Assembly: GCA_937904535.1 (NCBI GenBank)
Contig: CALELC010000155.1
Coordinates: 1 to 11,845, forward strand
Reading direction: 5' to 3'
DNA from: an uncultured Planctomycetaceae bacterium
GTDB taxonomy: Bacteria; Planctomycetota; Planctomycetia; Pirellulales; Pirellulaceae
DNA length: 11,845 bases
Position 1 is the stretch's first letter. Each line of letters starts with the position of its first letter. Below are positions 5,707 to 11,845 of the stretch, piece by piece. Below the pieces are notes generated by a model that ran no database searches, was not told the DNA's origin, and worked only from the letters and a program-made list of their open reading frames with translations. A program made the position numbers and the translations under genes.

Positions 5707-8511
5707 ATGCGAATCTGTCGCTTCCAATGCGTTGCTGGACGAGCGCTGGGGTGGTCGATCGGAGTTCTTTGTGCGGCGTCATTGTCTGCAGCAGAGCCAG
5801 TCGATTTCGAGCGTGATGTGCGGCCCATTCTGGAGACCCACTGTATCGCCTGCCATTCCGCGGATGAGCAACAAGGCGGTTTGGTCATGGAGACGGTGGC
5901 TGACCTGCTGCGCGGGGGCGACTCGGGGCCGGCGCTTACCCCCGGCGTGGCAAATAGTAGCCGAATGCTATTGATGGCGGCAGGAAAAATCGAGCCGAAG
6001 ATGCCGCCCGACGGCGCCGGCAAGTTGACTGAAGAGGAACAAGCGACGCTGGAGGCGTGGATCGAGCAAGGCGCTCACGGTCCCGCAGGTACGCCGCCCC
6101 GGCGTGAGTTGCGCGTACCCAAGATCGACCGCGCAACGCATCAGCCATTGCCGATCACGGCACTGGCCAGCACCGCTGACGTCCGCGCGATTGGTCGCTT
6201 TGGCGAAGTCGAACTGACCGCAGCGGACGGTACGACGATTGGCAAGTTACCGCAGCCGGGGAAAATTCATTCGTTGCAGTTCAGCCGCGATGGCCAGCAG
6301 TTGTTGGTCGCGTCGGGCGTGACCGGCCTGTATGGACGGGCCGCGATCTATGACCTGACGTCGGGTGAACTGCGGAGCGAAATGGTCGGTCACAAAGACG
6401 ATGTGCAGGTCGCCATTTTTTCACCCGATGAGCGCCTGGTCGCAACGGCGGGTTACGATCACAAGATCCTCCTCTGGGATGCTGTCAGCGGCAAACTGAT
6501 CCGTAGCTTCGACGGGCACAATGGGGCCGTGTTCGCGCTAGCATTTTCACCCGATGGCCAGGTGTTGATCAGCGGGAGTGCGGATGAAACCGTGAAGGTT
6601 TGGCAGGTCGCGACCGGGCGTCGCCTCGACACGATGAGTCAGCCTACCGGTGAAGTTTTGACCGTGGCAATCACCGCAGATGGTCAATGGGTGCTTGCCG
6701 GCAGTGCCGACAATCGCCTGCGAGTGTGGCGATTGGTCTCGATCACGAGCGAGCAGACGAACCCGATTGTCGCGTCGCGATTCCTCGACGAATCACCGCT
6801 GACACACCTGACGCTCACTCCTGATGGTTCGTCGGCGGTCGTCGTAGCTCACAGCGGAAACGTGAAGTTGCTCTCGACGAGCGATTGGGCGCCGGTGGCC
6901 ACCCTGCCGCCACTGGAAGCGGCTGCGACCGATCTGACGGTGGCTGCGGACGGCTCGCACGTGCTGATCTCGCTGCTCAGCGGCAGTCTCGCGCGCCGGG
7001 ATCTGCAGGCGGAGATTGAAAGTTCTTCGACGTCCGCCGGAGCGATCCAGTCGGTCCCGGATGTGTTTGTTGATACGGGGACACCAATGGTGTTGGAGGA
7101 AATGGCCCTCCGTGCAACACAAGGAGCGGCAGCCAGTAGCCGTAGCGACGCAGCGCTCGACTTGCCGCGCGGGGCGGAAATCACAGGCACGATTGCGGAG
7201 CCGGGCGAGGAAAAATGGTTCGCTTTTCAGGCCTACCGCGGAGAGCAGTGGGTAATCGAAACGGACACCTCGGGACTGGAGAGTCGCTTGGACAGCGTGA
7301 TCGAGATTCGCGACGCGTCGGCGGCCCCGATCATCCGCGCACGACTGCAAGCGGTGCGCGACTCCTATTTCACGTTCCGCGGCAAAGACAGCCGGCAAAC
7401 GAATGACTTTCGCCTGTTTGCTTGGGAAGAGATGAAACTGGGCGAATACCTCTACGCTTCGGGTGAGGTCACGCGGTTTTGGCTCTACCCTCGTGGCGCC
7501 GACTCTGGCTTTGATGTGTTTCCAGGCACCGGTAGCCGCTGGACCTACTTCGGTACGACCGGTACTGTGCACGCGCTTGGTGAACCGGCTTACATCGTCC
7601 GGCCGCTGGCTGAGGGCGAACAGCCGTTGACGAATGGGCTGCCGGTGTTCGACATCAACTATCTGAATGACGACGAGCCGACGCAATCACGCGGCCGCGA
7701 TAGCTACCTTCAATTCAAAGCTCCGCGTGATGGCCGTTATCTGATTCGGCTGCGCGATGTCCGGGGTGAAGGCGGCGAGGAATACCGGTACCGCCTGCGA
7801 CTTCGCGGGGCAGCGCCAAGCTTCACTCCGACTGTTGGTCCGATGCAAACTGAATTGCGGCGGGGCAGCGGCCGTGAGTTCTTGGTTCGTGCCGATCGCA
7901 TCGATGAGTTTGACGGCGCGATCAAGTTTGAAATCGAGGGGCTCCCGCCGGGACTGCGAAGCAATTTCCCGCTCACTGTCCAGCAGGGGCAGCAGTTTGC
8001 GACCGCCAACATCTGGGCCGCCGAGGAGATGGCCGCCTGGGAGGGTGAGGTGAAACCGACGATCACCGCTTCCGCGATGATCAATGGTCGACGCGTGGAG
8101 CGGCGGGCCGGTGAAATTGGACCGCTGAAGTTAGCCGACCGAGGCAAAGTGACGCTGGCGATCTATCCCGACGGGGACGACAATGCATCCGCATTCAACG
8201 CTGATTCAGTGGTCACGATCCAGCGCGGGCAGACGATTTCGCTGCGGGTGCGAGCGGATCGTCAGGAGGGATTTCAAAACGAAGTATCGCTGGGCAACGA
8301 AACGTCTGGACGCAATCTGCCGCACGGCGTGTACGTCGACAACATTGGCCTCAACGGGCTATTGATCCGCCAGAACGAATCGGAGCGGCAGTTCTTCATC
8401 ACTGCCGATTCCATTGCCGAACTCGGGAAGCGGCAATTTTTCCTGACCGGCAACGTCGACGGTGGGCTGACCAGTCAGCCGATCACGCTTGAAGTGGTTC
8501 CCTCACCTTAA
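5707..8511 (+). CDS. Secreted cytochrome c / WD40-type propeller / pre-peptidase-like / Ig-like fusion protein
   Basis: 934 residues, ATG 5707, stop TAA 8509-8511. The signal peptide ends near S-A-A (27-29). Residues 31-125 are a planctomycete cytochrome c domain: C46-I-A-C49-H50 with a likely distal Met99 in K-M-P-P-D. Residues about 148-434 hold seven WD40-like repeats, the clearest being G-H-K-D-D-V-Q-V-A-I-F-S-P-D (228-241) closing with I-L-L-W-D and G-H-N-G-A-V-F-A-L-A-F-S-P-D-G (270-284) closing with V-K-V-W; the outer ones are degenerate. Seven blades make a complete propeller. Residues about 487-560 resemble a bacterial pre-peptidase C-terminal domain (G-E-E-K-W-F-A-F-Q-A). Residues about 575-934 are beta-rich, including an Ig-like part with F-E-I-E-G-L-P-P-G-L (741-750). 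Probably a periplasmic electron-transfer and scaffold protein. It follows the previous gene by 65 bases, likely the same operon. Its 3' end overlaps the convergent DUF4129 gene by 29 bases. Partner and substrate unknown. Confidence 0.9.
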   Translation: MRICRFQCVAGRALGWSIGVLCAASLSAAEPVDFERDVRPILETHCIACHSADEQQGGLVMETVADLLRGGDSGPALTPGVANSSRMLLMAAGKIEPKMPPDGAGKLTEEEQATLEAWIEQGAHGPAGTPPRRELRVPKIDRATHQPLPITALASTADVRAIGRFGEVELTAADGTTIGKLPQPGKIHSLQFSRDGQQLLVASGVTGLYGRAAIYDLTSGELRSEMVGHKDDVQVAIFSPDERLVATAGYDHKILLWDAVSGKLIRSFDGHNGAVFALAFSPDGQVLISGSADETVKVWQVATGRRLDTMSQPTGEVLTVAITADGQWVLAGSADNRLRVWRLVSITSEQTNPIVASRFLDESPLTHLTLTPDGSSAVVVAHSGNVKLLSTSDWAPVATLPPLEAAATDLTVAADGSHVLISLLSGSLARRDLQAEIESSSTSAGAIQSVPDVFVDTGTPMVLEEMALRATQGAAASSRSDAALDLPRGAEITGTIAEPGEEKWFAFQAYRGEQWVIETDTSGLESRLDSVIEIRDASAAPIIRARLQAVRDSYFTFRGKDSRQTNDFRLFAWEEMKLGEYLYASGEVTRFWLYPRGADSGFDVFPGTGSRWTYFGTTGTVHALGEPAYIVRPLAEGEQPLTNGLPVFDINYLNDDEPTQSRGRDSYLQFKAPRDGRYLIRLRDVRGEGGEEYRYRLRLRGAAPSFTPTVGPMQTELRRGSGREFLVRADRIDEFDGAIKFEIEGLPPGLRSNFPLTVQQGQQFATANIWAAEEMAAWEGEVKPTITASAMINGRRVERRAGEIGPLKLADRGKVTLAIYPDGDDNASAFNADSVVTIQRGQTISLRVRADRQEGFQNEVSLGNETSGRNLPHGVYVDNIGLNGLLIRQNESERQFFITADSIAELGKRQFFLTGNVDGGLTSQPITLEVVPSP

Positions 8512-10462
8512 ACGACTGCCACACCGCTTGCACACTTTGCAGATCACGCTGGCTGGCTCCGCCGCCGCCATACACGATCCGGTTGTAGGCATCGGTCAAC
8601 CGCAGCAACGCCTGTCGGTCCGCAGCTTCAATGCCGTGGAGCCGGAGCGCGTATTCGTGGGGCGTTTCGTCGATCTTGCGCGGCTGTCCCTGTTCACGGT
8701 ACCACGCTTCGGCGGCTTGAAAAGTTTCCACGACGGCACGGCGTGGGTCGGCGCCGCTGTGCAGTGGATTGGAAAAAGAGGAAAAGGGCCGGGGCGGGAG
8801 TTCGAATGAATCGGGTGGGGGTGTGGCCGCTGCGACCGTCGGTGCAGGGCCTCGACCGGCCAACCAAGCCAGTAGTTGTCGCCAAAAATCAGCGATCGCC
8901 GCGCGGTTGATCCACAGAAATACCGCCAGGATCGCGAACAGCACCAGATAGATCAGCAGTTTGATGATGCCGCTGAGCGACGGTAGATACTGGCTCAGCG
9001 GAGATGAGCGTGAAGCTGACGGCGTCGGTTGTGCTGGAGTTGACGACTGCGACGATGCTGATTGAGCCGCCTGTGAATCAGCGGCTTGCTGCTCGCTAGA
9101 ACTCGACGTCGACTCGTTCGCACCCTGACTGTCCCTGCGCTCACCACTGGACTGATCTTGCTGAGATGCTGACCCCGCATCACGGGTTTGAGATGCGGAC
9201 GGCGATTGTGATGAGTCCGAGCCGGATGATTGCGGCGGTGGTGAGTTGCTCGTCGATGACTGATTGTCTGTCCCGGAGGAAGTCTCGCTACTCGCTTGCC
9301 CGCTGCTGCTCTGGCCGCCTGGTTGTCCGCTGCTGCTCTGGCCGCCCGATTGATCGCCGCTGCTCTGGCCGCCTGGTTGATCGCCACCTGTCTGTTCGCC
9401 GGACCCCTGGGCTTCAGGCTGGCCGCCGCTTTGCTGCCCGTCCCTTTGGCCAGTTGCTTGGTGTCCACTTGCTGGCTGCCCACTTCCGGGTGCAGGTTGA
9501 TCGGCTTCGCCGCGTGAAGCTCCGGGAGCTGAATCGCCGGCGCTCGGCTTCGCCCCTTCGTTGCCCCAGCCAAAACGGCTTGGGGACAGCCAATCGGCAG
9601 ACTCAAACACTGCTGGAAGAGCCAATTGGGCAAGCATGCGTCCCGGCTGCGGCAGCACAAAACAGAGCGTCAGGATGATCGCCGTCATGAGCACGCCGCC
9701 CCCTAGCCACGCAGCCGAGACGTTCGCCGGCATATCGACGTCACGTTGTCGCAGGTACCGCCGGATGCCGAGAAAGCTGGTGGCGACCAACAATGACAGG
9801 GTTGCGAATAGGTACAGCGCCAGCGACACCATTGCTGATCGGAGCAGTTGTGCGTCGGACCGCAACAAGAACTGGCCGATGCCAAACAGGGGCAGCGCTG
9901 CAGCCGTCAGCCACAGCACCGTTCGACCAGGTTGATGCCCACGTCGCCGGCGCTTCGCGGGACTTGCCGTCGCGACGGTTGCCACCGTACCGGAGATGTC
10001 GGTCGTTCGCGACGACAAGCCATCGAGGAGTCCCTGGCCGCTCGCATCTTGGTCTTCATCGATCAGGGTGCAGTCGTAGGTGATCCGGTCGGCAAGCAGC
10101 CAAACCGTCGCGATCAGCAGCACATTGACCAGCGGTGTGAGTGCGGCCGCGGCACCGCTCAAAGTTTGAAACCTCGACAACACCATCACCGTGGCTAAGC
10201 CCAGCACGGCGGCATATCCAGTCGCATAACCTCGGCTTTGTTCGATCGAGATCCTCGCAATTCCTACGGCGCCCAGGATAAACATGAACCAGATGTATCC
10301 CAAGCGACTGGAATACTGGCCGTGATAGACACACAGCACGACGAAGTACACGAGGCTAGATAGCAGCAACACGATCAGCGCTGGACAGAGCGCGACCACG
10401 GCGTAATCGGCGACCGTTAGGTGTAGGCGTTTTGACAAAGCGATCCTGATCGGAACAAGCAC
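8483..10462 (-). CDS. Polytopic membrane protein with Gln/Ser/Gly linker and C-terminal DUF4129 domain
   Basis: 659 residues from GTG 10462-10460; stop TGA 8485-8483. The GTG has no Shine-Dalgarno; TTG at 10438 (651 residues) has an AGGA 5 bases upstream and may be the real start. Hydrophobic segments lie at about 19-47, 54-73, 79-97, 103-126, 181-200, 208-232, 250-270 and 497-517, so about eight membrane passes. Between the last two lies a linker (about 300-492) made mostly of Ser, Gln, Gly and Ala, including three 9-residue repeats of type Q-P-G-G-Q-S-S-x-x. Residues about 575-650 match DUF4129 (V-V-E-T-F-Q-A-A-E-A-W-Y, D-E-T-P-H-E-Y-A-L-R-L, L-T-D-A-Y-N-R-I-V-Y-G). DUF4129 genes usually sit with MoxR ATPase, DUF58 and transglutaminase-like genes; none is seen here. 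Function unknown, perhaps cell-envelope related. It stands alone, convergent with the cytochrome-propeller gene and divergent from the second cytochrome gene. Confidence 0.85.
   Translation of the reverse strand: MLVPIRIALSKRLHLTVADYAVVALCPALIVLLLSSLVYFVVLCVYHGQYSSRLGYIWFMFILGAVGIARISIEQSRGYATGYAAVLGLATVMVLSRFQTLSGAAAALTPLVNVLLIATVWLLADRITYDCTLIDEDQDASGQGLLDGLSSRTTDISGTVATVATASPAKRRRRGHQPGRTVLWLTAAALPLFGIGQFLLRSDAQLLRSAMVSLALYLFATLSLLVATSFLGIRRYLRQRDVDMPANVSAAWLGGGVLMTAIILTLCFVLPQPGRMLAQLALPAVFESADWLSPSRFGWGNEGAKPSAGDSAPGASRGEADQPAPGSGQPASGHQATGQRDGQQSGGQPEAQGSGEQTGGDQPGGQSSGDQSGGQSSSGQPGGQSSSGQASSETSSGTDNQSSTSNSPPPQSSGSDSSQSPSASQTRDAGSASQQDQSSGERRDSQGANESTSSSSEQQAADSQAAQSASSQSSTPAQPTPSASRSSPLSQYLPSLSGIIKLLIYLVLFAILAVFLWINRAAIADFWRQLLAWLAGRGPAPTVAAATPPPDSFELPPRPFSSFSNPLHSGADPRRAVVETFQAAEAWYREQGQPRKIDETPHEYALRLHGIEAADRQALLRLTDAYNRIVYGGGGASQRDLQSVQAVWQSFKVREPLQA
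9301..9381. repeat. Three tandem 27-base units in the DUF4129 gene linker
   Basis: Units at 9301-9327, 9328-9354 and 9355-9381 are nearly identical; all share GCTGCTCTGGCCGCC. Each is a multiple of three and encodes nine residues on the minus strand (Q-x-G-G-Q-S-S-x-x), so copy number can change without breaking the frame. The flanking sequence decays into looser versions of the same pattern, which suggests an older, longer array. Confidence 0.85.
10444..10447 (-). promoter_or_regulatory. Possible ribosome binding site for an alternative TTG start of the DUF4129 gene
   Basis: The minus strand reads AGGA here, 5 bases before TTG at 10438-10436. This start would remove eight residues and leave S-K-R-L-H-L-T-V-A-D-Y just before the first membrane segment, a usual N terminus for such a protein. 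The upstream GTG at 10462 has no such site. Confidence 0.35.
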
Positions 10463-10582
10463 CGCGGCGGACAGTTAAACGTGTGATTCATCATATCGTG
10501 TCAGCGTTCACGGGGCTTCTGCGAGGATGTCGCACCGCCATGGTGACGTCGCGGCGGCAGCGGAAGACCCTCAATCCATTTT

Positions 10583-10601
10583 GTGAAAGATTTTGTTTCA
10601 C
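10583..10601. promoter_or_regulatory. Inverted repeat GTGAAA-N7-TTTCAC overlapping a -35 element
   Basis: GTGAAA (10583-10588) and TTTCAC (10596-10601) form a perfect dyad with a 7-base AT-rich centre, in a locally AT-rich patch of an otherwise GC-rich region. Its right arm overlaps the proposed -35 box, where a repressor operator would be expected. It could also be a small RNA hairpin if transcribed. No regulator is known from the window. Confidence 0.4.
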
Positions 10602-10625
10602 TTTCGCGGCAACTTGCCTTATGAT
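10597..10625 (+). promoter_or_regulatory. Candidate sigma-70-like promoter for the second cytochrome gene
   Basis: TTCACT (10597-10602, 4 of 6 to consensus), a 17-base spacer, then TATGAT (10620-10625, 5 of 6). Transcription would begin near 10632 and give a leader of about 83 bases before ATG 10715. Spacing and position are good; there is no experimental support. Confidence 0.4.
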
Positions 10626-10714
10626 GCACGCCGCTCGCACCTGGCGGATGCTTGCCCCCACCTGTGACGTCGACCGACTTCACCTCCCACCCCGCTGCTC
10701 TAGGCGATACCAAG

Positions 10715-11845
10715 ATGGCCTATGCACCTCGATCCGCCCACGGTTTTCACGTTTGTCGGCTGCTGCTCGGCTGGCTGTTGGCAGTCTTAATCACCGGTTC
10801 AGATGTTCAGGCTGCGGATGGGGCAGGCACAGCGGTCAGCTTCGTCAACGAGGTTGTCCCCATTCTCACGAAGGCCGGATGTAGTGCCGGAGTCTGTCAT
10901 GCCAAAGCGGGCAATGGGCAAAACGGCTTTCAGTTGTCGTTACTCGGCTTTGAGCCGCTTGCCGATTATCGTGGGCTGGTCAATGAGGCACGCGGTCGGC
11001 GACTGTTTCCTGCTGTGCCCGAACAGAGTTTGCTGCTTTTAAAAGCCTCGGGTGACGTCGCTCATGGTGGCGGTCCGCGACTGCCCAAAGACTCCGAGGG
11101 ATACGCACTGCTGCGGGACTGGATTGCTCAGGGGGCGACTTGGGATGGAGAGTCCGCCCCACGGCTTGAGCGAATTGAAGTCGTACCTAGTCGCGGAACC
11201 ATCCAGCCACAGGCTCAGCAACCATTACAAGCTTGGGCACATTATGTCGATGGCAGCCGCCGCGATGTCACCTCTTGGGCATTGTATGAGTCCAATGACA
11301 CCGCGATGGCAGAAGTCAGTGAAACCGGACTCGTGCAAGTGCATGAGATTCCCGGCAAAGTCGCCATCATGGTGCGTTACCAGGGCCAGGTCGCGGTATT
11401 CAATGCCTCGGTGCCGTTAGGGGCAAGCGTCGACGAATTGCCGGAATCGAAAGGCTTCGTGGACGACCATGTTTTTGCAAACCTCCAGGAAATCGGTATT
11501 CCGCCGTCGCCGCTGTGCGACGACGCGACGTTTCTGCGACGGGTGTCTTTAGACATCGCTGGTCGTCTTCCCACACAAGCTGAAGCGGAGTCGTTCATTG
11601 CCAGCGATGCGGCTGATAAGCGTGAACAGGTCATTGAGGCCCTGCTGCGCAGCCCGGAGTACGCCGATTTCTTCGCCAGCAAGTGGACGGCGCTGCTGAA
11701 AAACCGCCGTGACAGCGTGAGCGATTTGACTTCCAATTTCGCTTTTTTCGCCTGGATTCGCGACAATTTGCTCGCTAACACCCCGTACGATCAACTGGTT
11801 CGGGAATTACTGGCTGCGACCGGCGTTGTGATCTCGAACCCGCCG
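10715..11845 (+). CDS. Secreted PSCyt1 cytochrome / BIG2-like / DUF1549 protein (3' end outside window)
   Basis: 377 residues are visible from ATG 10715, with no stop before the window ends. A Sec signal peptide occupies about 1-33 (hydrophobic 16-27, likely cut after V-Q-A). Residues about 41-140 are a PSCyt1-type cytochrome domain with C56-S-A-G-V-C61-H62, again a CX4CH motif, and H117-G-G-G-P-R-L. Residues about 148-238 are BIG2-like (V-V-P-S-R-G-T-I-Q, then A-H-Y-V-D-G-S-R-R-D-V-T). Residues 248-377 begin DUF1549 (T-F-L-R-R-V-S-L-D-I-A-G-R-L-P-T). Domain order equals that of the gene at 3332, so they are paralogues, but the sequences differ at many positions and this is not a recent copy. 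By analogy it should continue with a CX2CH motif and a DUF1553 domain, and a DUF1501 or similar gene may follow. Probably periplasmic; substrate unknown. Only a weak AGG (10702-10704) precedes the ATG. Confidence 0.88.
   Translation, partial: MAYAPRSAHGFHVCRLLLGWLLAVLITGSDVQAADGAGTAVSFVNEVVPILTKAGCSAGVCHAKAGNGQNGFQLSLLGFEPLADYRGLVNEARGRRLFPAVPEQSLLLLKASGDVAHGGGPRLPKDSEGYALLRDWIAQGATWDGESAPRLERIEVVPSRGTIQPQAQQPLQAWAHYVDGSRRDVTSWALYESNDTAMAEVSETGLVQVHEIPGKVAIMVRYQGQVAVFNASVPLGASVDELPESKGFVDDHVFANLQEIGIPPSPLCDDATFLRRVSLDIAGRLPTQAEAESFIASDAADKREQVIEALLRSPEYADFFASKWTALLKNRRDSVSDLTSNFAFFAWIRDNLLANTPYDQLVRELLAATGVVISNPP

Larger units (their letters stand above)
10463..10714. other. Divergent intergenic region between DUF4129 gene and second cytochrome gene
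   Basis: 252 bases. They contain the promoter and dyad described separately, and a C/T-rich stretch just before the downstream gene (about 10676-10700). A GTGACGTCG 9-mer appears at 10543-10551 and 10664-10672. No RNA gene was seen, and no convincing promoter for the minus-strand gene. Confidence 0.5.

Noticed and set aside
6793..7686. 297-codon open frame on the minus strand
   Set aside because: Antisense to the WD40 fusion gene, rich in Arg and His, with no domain. The plus-strand frame has clear repeats and motifs.
9295..9390. CRISPR-like array
   Set aside because: The 27-base units are directly adjacent with no spacers and keep the reading frame, so they are coding tandem repeats.
9296..9517. 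Plus-strand frame that reads as a hydrophobic Ala/Leu-rich membrane protein
   Set aside because: It is the complement of the repeated Gln/Gly/Ser codons in the DUF4129 linker; the apparent membrane character follows from the repeat.
10543..10672. GTGACGTCG repeated at 10543 and 10664 as a possible operator pair
   Set aside because: The same 9-mer also occurs inside the downstream coding region near 11052, so it is likely chance in GC-rich DNA.

Overview
The window looks like chromosomal DNA of a planctomycete, probably of the Pirellulaceae/Rhodopirellula type. The basis is family content: secreted proteins built from the planctomycete cytochrome domain (PSCyt1), DUF1549 (PSCyt2), DUF1553 (PSD1) and DUF1501 occur together, with Shine-Dalgarno sequences often missing. 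No rRNA, tRNA, CRISPR array, transposase or phage gene was seen. The genus is inference.

Layout. 1-392 (+) is the 3' end of a GDP-mannose 4,6-dehydratase gene. It converges on two minus-strand genes: a small hypothetical protein (1097-1576, TTG start with a good ribosome binding site) followed by a YflT-like stress protein with a glycine-rich hydrophobic core (458-1009). A 289-base divergent region leads to a plus-strand array of three genes (1866-8511): a Tat-exported DUF1501 protein; a secreted cytochrome/BIG2-like/DUF1549/DUF1553 protein, which I start at 3332; and a secreted cytochrome c fused to a seven-bladed WD40-type propeller, a pre-peptidase-like domain and Ig-like C-terminal domains. 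The gaps are 92 and 65 bases and no terminator was seen, so they are likely one operon. A minus-strand gene (8483-10462) overlaps the end of this array by 29 bases. It encodes a polytopic membrane protein with a roughly 190-residue Gln/Ser/Gly-rich linker and a C-terminal DUF4129 domain. After a 252-base divergent region with a plausible sigma-70-like promoter, a second cytochrome/BIG2-like/DUF1549 gene (10715 onward) runs off the end of the window.

How the genes may work together. The DUF1501 protein carries a twin-arginine signal and should be exported folded. The cytochrome-domain proteins carry Sec-type signals and should receive heme outside the cytoplasm. They would meet in the periplasm as a redox-linked module whose substrate is unknown. 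The most notable detail is that the two PSCyt1/DUF1549 proteins use a CX4CH heme motif followed about 60 residues later by a conserved H-x-G-G-x-R-L, while the WD40 fusion uses CX2CH with a Met-Pro-Pro. The window therefore encodes at least two heme-site types. No function can be assigned to the module from sequence alone.
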